Position numbers and translations under genes: made by a program | Source: Larix kaempferi | Lineage: Eukaryota > Streptophyta > Pinopsida > Pinales > Pinaceae | Assembly: GCA_027924585.1 (NCBI GenBank) | Contig: BSBM01000486.1 | Location: 41,782,501-41,846,500 of the forward strand | DNA: 64,000 nucleotides | Direction: 5' to 3' | The notes under the pieces: generated by a model | Seen by the model: only the letters and a program-made list of their open reading frames with translations | The model's database searches: none | Told to the model about the DNA's origin: nothing | In this document: positions 57,325 to 64,000 of the stretch, in pieces | Numbering within the stretch: position 1 is the stretch's first letter | Layout: each line of letters opens with the position of its first letter

Positions 57325-57974
57325 AGTTATCATTTAGTTAGTGCATTGATTGAGTAGTTCTTCCACTGATTGCTCATTATGACTACTTGTAGATTCTAGT
57401 TAGCTAGTTCTAGAGTTCCACTTGACTATTTGACAGCCTCATGCGCCCCCCTTGGAGTCTCCATTCCCTGATTTATGCCTAGATGGTTCTGTTAGACTCA
57501 GTTAGACTCACTTGACTGACTATTACCATTTATGACTGATACTATTGACTGGATGACGTCTCCATTGTTATCCAAGATGGACTTTGAGTTAGACAGCCTC
57601 ATGCACCCACCTTGGAGTCTCCATTCCTTGATTTATGGCTAGATAGTTCTTTTAGACTCAGTTGGTCACACTTGACCGACTCTTACCATTTATGACTGAT
57701 ACTACCGACTAGATGATGTCTCCATAGTTATTCATGCTGGACTTTGAGCTCAGATTCTAATGCCCTACTTGGCTATTTCAAATCCTATATGATGCCTCAT
57801 CATTGATTATTGTAACACATTCTCTACATTCATTATTCATTGTATGATATTGACATTGTCCATTATTCTACGTTTATGAGTGATTATTGAATGCATGCTT
57901 CTTCTTCTTTGCAAATAATCTCGAGAGTTAGATTGTGAGTTTGTTATAGTTGCTAGATCCTGCATATTATCACA
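57325..57974 (+). repeat. Element A 5' LTR, second part
   Basis: Matches about 60680-61329. It includes an internal duplication of about 170 bp (GACAGCCTCATGC...CCTTGGAGTCTCCATTCC at about 57433 and again at about 57592), also present in the 3' LTR, so the duplication is older than the insertion. Ends TTATCACA. Confidence 0.93.
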
Positions 57975-57986
57975 TGGAATCAGAGC
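57975..57986 (+). promoter_or_regulatory. Primer binding site of element A
   Basis: TGGAATCAGAGC directly after the LTR. It differs from the initiator Met complement by one base (A for T at position 4). Confidence 0.8.
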
Positions 57987-58309
57987 AGTAAGTAGCTATT
58001 CAAATTGTAGCCATTGCAGCAGTTGCAACATTTCTTTGAGCAACTATCTTTCACTTGTGCACCAGAAGCCTCTGAGTTTCCACAACAAATCTTGGTGCTA
58101 TTACTTGAATTCATTGGATAAATATAGTGAGGTCTAGCCATGTGTGAAGGACTTAGTCTATGTGCTCAGTGTTCAAAAGGTAGTGTTCAGTCGAAGTGTA
58201 GTATTCTCGATCAACAAAAACTCTTATTGTTTTGCAGGTTTCGAAGTTTCTGCAGTTTCAACAGTTTTTGTAGTTACATCAATAAATTTGGAATTGAACA
58301 ACATCTTCT

Positions 58310-60331
58310 ATGTATCTGGAAGGAGTTCCTTCTCTCACTCCATTCAACTATGGTGAGTGGAAACCAAAGATGACATCATATCTGGAGAGACTTGGTCTTT
58401 TTGATGTGTGTACTGGTATTAAGAGAGATTTTTCTTCCTATCAAGAGAAAGAAGATTGGCTTGATGATTGTGAAAGAGCCTCAGGAAATATATGTGTTAC
58501 TTTGTTTTCCAAAATGGAATACCTCATTGATTTTGATGAACATCCAAGTGATCTATGGACTAGATTGGACAGATTATTTGGAAGCCAAGATAAAGAGGTT
58601 GATGCTAGCCATGTGGAAAGCAAGCCCAGTGATACTTCCTACAGTGCTCTCTCTATTCATGACTCGGCCTCCATCATCTCCCATGATGAAGTTGAAGTAT
58701 AACACATGGTTTCAGTTGTTCCATCTTCCTATTCGATTTCTGAGCAAAAGATGTCAGCTACTACTCTAGAAGTTGAAGAGATCTTTGAAATCTCTACTTC
58801 CCGTGAGCTTGCTGATGTGCGAAATAATGACCTATTGAGCATCTTGGAAGATTTGGGAGGCAATGCATTCACCCTCCTTGATCAAAATCTTCCTATGGAC
58901 TCCTACTTGGTCATTGGCACATGCTTTCAGAACTTCACCGAAGATAGAAGACTCTACCATTCGCTTGGATTCAAGTCTCATGCATATCCTTGTGATTTTG
59001 GTTTTGATCTCACCACTGTTGGTTCAAAGAAGATCATAAGAAAGCATCCTCAAAATCTTGGATCTGATTTGAAGTTCAAGCCATCACCAATATATGGTTC
59101 ATTTGGTTCTTATCTCACCCCTACTGGTTCAAAGGAGATATCAAAGAAGTACATACAATTTCACGGAGTTGATGCACCTGTTGATGTGCAAGATTATGAC
59201 CTACTGAGTATTTTGAAGGAAAAATCAGATTTGGAAGGTAATGCATTCGCTTTTCCTCATCATATGCTTTCTTTGGATTCCTATTTGGTCATTGGAACAT
59301 GTTTTCAGAGTTAGACTGACGATGGAAGACTCTATCATTCGCTTGGGTTCATGACTCATGCACCTTTCTATGATTTTGGTTTTGATTTCACCCCTGTTGG
59401 TTCAAAGGAGATCATGAGAAACCATCTTCCAAGTTTTGGATCTGATTTGCTTGCATCCATTATTGGAGAACTCAAGCACATGTTTTTGGAGCATGATTCA
59501 TTTCTTCCCAAGAGGAAGATAACTCTTTTTGAGAGAATGCTAGATCCAGATCCACAAGAAGCTGAAGATCTAGCACCTATTGGTTCATGGGGCACCACCA
59601 CTGTTGCATCCACCAGTGATCTTGTTGAATATTCACCATCATCATGTCATAGTTTCTTTGGTTATGATCTCACCTATGTTGGTTCAAAGGAAATATCAAG
59701 GAACTATCTACACATTCATGGTTTTGATTCTACCTCAGTTGGTTCGAATCACATGCTTCATGATGATCTTCATATTATGTTTTTGAAGCATGATCCACTT
59801 CTTCCCAAAAAGAAGATACCTCCTCCTTTGATTGATGATCAAGAGAGAGATGCATCATCACATGAGATTTCAGATTTAGAATCTAAAGATGGAGATGACG
59901 ATGATCGAATGCTAGATCCAGATCCACAAGAACCTGAAGGTTTAACAACTAGTGATGAAGATGAGCGAATGGGAGATCCAGATCCACAAGAACCTGAAGA
60001 TCTCTCACCTAATGTTCCTCCTCTTCCTCGATGGGAAGCCACTACACTCCGATCTGCCGGTGATTTGGTTGGTGATCCACATGATCATATAAGAACCAGA
60101 TCAGATTTTCAGAATGGAAGGTTTCATCCTTCTCACATTGCTGATCCATTTCGGATCGATCGATCCTTCTTCAGAAAAGAAGGACACTTACCTCCTTCAG
60201 GGGTGAGAGATGATATGCTTCATTATCATCCTTCAGTCTATTTTGAGGGAGGGATTTCTTCCCACTGGGTTTTCCCTCTTTCCTCACTTAGTTTATTTAG
60301 ATTGATTGTACGGGGTGACCTTTGGTCTTAG
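58310..60331 (+). pseudogene. Element A gag-like single open frame with internal 123-residue repeat
   Basis: One frame of 674 codons opens after a TGA at 58295 and is broken only by TAA at 58700-58702 and TAG at 59312-59314. Residues 1-100 resemble a copia Gag start (PFNYGEWKPKMTSYLERLGL, WTRLDRLFGSQDKE). The rest is unlike any retroelement enzyme. A module (DLLSIL, SYLVIGTCFQ, RLYHSLGF, DFGFD, VGSK) is repeated at a 369-base interval (58829 and 59198), and a third partial copy carries GYDLTYVGSKEISRNYLHIH. The C-terminal third has repeats of DPDPQEPEDL and related acidic words. No zinc knuckle, protease or polymerase motif is seen. The frame has been kept open far better than chance. I cannot name the repeated module. 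Confidence 0.75.
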
Positions 60332-60380
60332 TCACCATGGCCCTATTTTGATTTCAGTTATTTCCTCATAGTATAGCTTG

Positions 60381-60388
60381 CAGGGGGG
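60381..60388 (+). promoter_or_regulatory. Polypurine tract of element A
   Basis: CAGGGGGG run immediately before the 3' LTR. The first base of the LTR (T in the 5' copy) is G here, extending the G run. Confidence 0.75.
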
Positions 60389-61329
60389 GGTTGGAATATT
60401 CACACCATCATTTTTGTATTTTGCATGCTTGCATGCATTTTCATGCCACTGCATGCATCCAGTCATCATCATGGTTGTCTCCCCAGCACCTAGAGCTTAC
60501 TTCTAGCTCTCTAGAGCCTGTATTTAGCCCTCGATTGGCCTCCTACCTACCTAATGCACCCTCTTTTACTTATCTGCTTAGCAAGTGCACCTTTCTCACC
60601 TACCATTGTCATTTAGAGCGCCTTTACTCACCTACCTTCAGTTATCACTTAGTTAGGCGCCTTATCTCACCTACTAGGAGTTATCATTCAATTAGTGCAT
60701 TGATTGAGTAGTTCTTCCAATGATTTCTCATTATTACTGCTTGTAGATTATAGTTAGCTAGTTCTGGAGTTCCACTTGACTATTTGACAGCCTCATGCAC
60801 CCCCCTTGGAGTCTCCATTCCCTGATTTATGCCTAGATGGTTCTGTTAGACTCAGTTAGACTCACTTGACTGACTATTACCATTTATGACTGATACTATT
60901 GACTGGATGATGTCTCCATTGTTATCCAAGCTATATTTCGAGTTAGACAGCTTCATGCACCCACCTTGGAGTCTCCATTCCTTGATTTATGGCTAGATAG
61001 TTCTGTTAGACTCAGTTGGTCACACTTGATTGAATCTTACCATTTATGACTGATATTGCCGACTGGATGATGTCTCCATAGTTATTCATGCTGGACTCTG
61101 AGCTCAGATTCGAATGCCCTACTTGGCTATTTCGAATCCTATATGATGCCTCATCATTGATTATTGTAACACATTCTCTACATTCATTATTCATTGTATG
61201 ATATTGACATTGTCCATTATTCTGTGTTTATGAGTGATTATTGAATGCATGCTTCTTCTTCTTTGCAAATAATCTTGAGAGTTAGATTGTGAGTTTGTTA
61301 CAGTTGCTAGATCCCTGCAGATTATCACA
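60389..61329 (+). repeat. 3' LTR of element A
   Basis: 941 bp, closely similar to the 5' LTR with scattered substitutions. It ends TTATCACA, followed by the TCATA duplication. Confidence 0.95.
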
Positions 61330-61334
61330 TCATA

Positions 61335-62033
61335 AGGAATTTATAATTTGTGGACCTTTTATCATGATGGGACATGAGGATGCAACAATACCCATCAATT
61401 GTCCAGGGAAAACCATCGAGGTGATGTCCATCATCCATCCCTCTCAAATCGACAATTGGAAAAATCATGGATCCATTAATTGTGGATCGATTTAGGCAAT
61501 GTGTCATGCGTGCTTGTTATTTTTAAATGCCAACTTCCTTTTTCCTTTGTATTCTTTGTTACTACCTTGGATTTTGCGTGCCATAGCCAAACCCTCATGA
61601 ATATACCTATGAGAGATAATTTCTCAAAAATTTCCCAGCATTGTTGGTTGCAACCTCACCCTCCTCTCTAATGGATAGGGCCTAAAATCCTCCATTAAGT
61701 GCAATAGGTGAGGCATTGAAAAGCCAAGAACAAGATTAAGAAATGGTTCCAAAGAAGACTCAACATCTTCTAGCTCGAAAGTTTGAGGTTATAAGAGGAA
61801 AATGTAGGAACAAGGGTCCTCTAATGTCAAATTATACACCAGAACTATGGATGTGGGAGCCATCAACAATGCATCATTAGTATATCCTAATGTTAAATAG
61901 ACACTGCTGGGACTTGTTAACTAATTCCTTTCCATCAATTAGAGCAATATAACTTCTTTAATCCATGTGAGTTTTGGTTATATAAACCAATATAATGTGT
62001 TTTATTATTGTAATTGAAACATTGGAAACAATT
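61335..62033. other. No gene recognised
   Basis: Flanking sequence right of element A, continuing the target region (AAGGAATTTATAATTTGTGG). Open frames of 60-70 codons without domains. Confidence 0.5.
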
Positions 62034-62900
62034 TGTTGGCACACTTTTACTTCGACCAGGGTTCAAACATATAACACAAGACCAACAAACACCAAAAATA
62101 TGAGCTCGAAATGGTTTTACCCCTTTTGAAAACACCTGCGAAGCAGAAGAGGTCTCACCCGAAGTACCTATGGATACTTCGAGACCCAGGTTTCCACAGT
62201 GCAAAAAGGGAATAGCTCGACAGACAATTCATTCATCCAACAACTCATAACTTCGACATATCTATAACTTCAACAAGCCATTCACTTCGACAGAACTCAT
62301 AATTTAACAGGAAATGATATATCATGCATTATACTTTGTATTCACATATTTCTTCATATATACAGAATAGATCATCAATTCATGTAACTCATAAGCAAAG
62401 CAATCAAACACATAACACATCACAAACATCACATAAGTAACACCATGATTTTAACGTGGAAAACCAAAATGGGAAAAAACCATGGAAGCCCTTCTTCTTG
62501 ATTATGAATTGCAGCCAATAAATAAGCACTTAATGTTTTAGGACTTATAAATTCTCCCTTCAATTAAAACAAATATGCTCACACAGTGTGCAGATCATGC
62601 AACTAAACTTCTCACAACAACTTTGACATACCAAAACACAGAAAGTTCGCCAGTCATAGGTACATAATGGAAATAGCTTCGACTGACTTAGTTTCTTCTC
62701 ATTAACTAACAACAACCCCAAAATTTCCCTCGTATTACATATTTATGGGGCGCACACAGCCTGCCCCTCTCCCACTAACCTACTAACGAACTACTCGACT
62801 CATTAATGTATGTGGACAAACTCTAACTAACTGACTCAACTTCACCCTTTGACATAATCAAAATAATTTCGTAAGACTGTGACGATTACACAAACATTGA
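62034..62900 (-). repeat. Probable LTR remnant of a third copia-like family
   Basis: It starts TGTTGGCACACTTTTACTTC after CAATT. On the minus strand it contains a block equivalent to the GTTTTCCCC-CACGTTAAAA region of copia LTRs (plus strand TTAACGTGGAAAACCAAAAT at about 62450). TTCGAC and CTTCGAC words recur. No PBS, polypurine tract or matching right end was found, so the limits and strand are tentative. Confidence 0.35.
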
Positions 62901-63512
62901 AAGGAAGAATTACTGAAGAATGTGCAAGTGCTAAATATTTTGAAGGAATATATCATGAGTCAGCACGTTGATAGTCACAGAAGTTGAAAATGCAGAAGCG
63001 TAGACACATAATCGAGGAATATCAGATATTGTGCGATGTCTTGTTGATGCAGATGAACTGAAGGGATAGTGTGTGAAGTTGAAGATTACATCGGATGCGC
63101 AATAGAAGAACAACAACGGATTCAGACAGGTGCATCATGATGCAGATGATATGAGACAAGTGCATTATACTGAACAGACCAATCATTTGATGCACAGGAG
63201 GTCGCATATAGTCTGAAGGACTGCAACACTTATTCAGAATGGACACATCATAAGGTGTGCAGTTACCACTGTTACTGGTGCTTCTTTTTAGTACATCATA
63301 CCATCAATAGAAATCTCGGTATTAGTTGAACATTGCAGTCATGTATAGAAGTACGTTGAACCAGAAGTGCAGACTACAATAACATCAGAGCACACGATCC
63401 AAGAAGTAAGTCATCAACAAAGTTATGAATTGAGAAGATAGAGAATTCAAGTGATGTATGTAGCACAATAATAGAATATAGTATGCATAAGAAAGTTTCG
63501 CACGACAGAAGC
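62901..63512. other. No gene recognised
   Basis: AT-rich sequence with ATGCAGA, GATGCA and GTGCATTA words recurring at about 63050-63200. No coding signal. Confidence 0.45.
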
Positions 63513-64000
63513 TGTAATGTCCCCAGTTTGACCCCATGGCATTAACATTATAAATGATGTAATATTGTTATGAAATCATGGTGAGGAGCTCAAGGCCAAG
63601 GCCCCGCCATCGATTTAGTGATGCATATGATTTGCGTGCTAGCAATGCACATTGGAAATTCAAATATCATGTAAAATGCATTTTAATAAAAATACCCACA
63701 ACTAGTTATGCAATGCAACAAAGAGATGGGGGCATGATCTCACAAGGAATTGGGGGGGGGGAACATTCAAACCTTTGAGCCAATCAAGTCAATCCAAGTG
63801 TCAATGAGAGAACCCATCAAACCCTCAACTACCCATGTTGACTTTTGTACCCAACCATTGATTTCTCCCAAGAGTTGGTGGAGGTAGTTAATGCCTTGGG
63901 AATGGAGAGGTATGGCTGTCCAAATTCGGGTATGGGCAAGCCACCCTTCATGGGAATTCACGTTTTTCTTCTTGGTCAAGAAAAGAGCCATGAATTTCTC
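63513..64000 (+). repeat. Second P-family LTR, cut by the window edge
   Basis: It starts TGTAATGTCCCC and follows the P LTR (31168 onward) with substitutions and short indels: ATCATGGTGAGGAGCTCAAG, CATCGATTTA-TGATGC, TTAATGCCTTGGGA, TATGGCTGTCCAAATTCG. No clear polypurine tract precedes it (CGCACGACAGAAGC), so it may be a 5' or solo LTR rather than the far end of element P. Confidence 0.8.

Larger units (their letters stand above)
52145..61329 (+). mobile_element. Non-autonomous gag-only LTR element A (TR-GAG-like), split by copia B
   Basis: TCATA flanks both sides (52140-52144 and 61330-61334). The 5' LTR (52145-52434 plus 57325-57974, 940 bp without the insertion) matches the 3' LTR (60389-61329, 941 bp). 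PBS at 57975-57986 and a G-run polypurine tract at 60381-60388 are in place. The internal region is only 2.4 kb and holds one long reading frame with a gag-like start and no protease, RT, RNase H or integrase. It must have depended on enzymes from another element. Its size and content fit the TR-GAG class of non-autonomous elements. Confidence 0.9.

Noticed and set aside
31168-64000. A single 33-kb element P bounded by the LTRs at 31168 and 63513
   Set aside because: The LTR starts are clearly diverged, no polypurine tract precedes 63513, no pol of this family lies between, and the leader is rearranged at 37457. Possible only with very heavy decay.

Overview
The window looks like intergenic DNA from a large, repeat-rich land-plant genome. 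The evidence is intron-containing fragments of plant-type genes (MLF/Mlf1IP-like, ABCB transporter, P-class PPR, F-box/kelch), Ty1/copia and Ty3/gypsy-type elements primed by initiator Met-tRNA, a CACTA (En/Spm) element and tRNA-derived SINEs. The size and age of the repeats would suit a gymnosperm or another giant genome, but nothing in the sequence proves the species. I found no intact cellular gene, no rRNA gene and no CRISPR array. Almost every base lies in a mobile element or in old repeats.

Layout. 1-31128 is a minus-strand gypsy-like element (M): gag remnant at 33-605, a long non-coding leader, PBS at 30069-30086 and LTR at 30090-31128. Its leader is split by a 26-kb CACTA element (3133-29203) with CACTAC termini, a TTA target duplication and GC-rich subterminal arrays. 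I see no transposase in the CACTA. Instead it carries pieces of unrelated genes and retroelements: SINE, LINE 3' part, gypsy protease, MLF-like gene (three exons), ABCB transporter (two exons, reversed), PPR gene, F-box/kelch gene (reversed) and a retroposed tRNA-like unit. 31168-37456 is a related plus-strand element (P), head to head with M. Its leader gives the empty CACTA insertion site. At 37457 the leader sequence turns back on itself (37457-39210), making a long inverted repeat.

39211-52139 is AT-rich old sequence that holds a nearly complete minus-strand copia element (C, 40277-47462) and a SINE with clear target duplications (51569-51804). 52145-61329 is a small LTR element (A, target duplication TCATA) whose only coding content is a gag-like, internally repeated 2-kb reading frame broken by two stop codons. 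A badly decayed copia element (B, 52435-57319) sits inside its 5' LTR. 61335-64000 holds an LTR-like remnant and, at the right edge, a second LTR of the P family.

Order of events that can be read: M before CACTA; A before B; the 5463-5711 repeat unit before its SINE. The most noteworthy items are the gene-capturing CACTA, the gag-only element A with a 123-residue internal repeat, the premature stops of B (13 TAG/TAA, no TGA), the inverted leader, and three separate tandem arrays inside LTR-element control regions.
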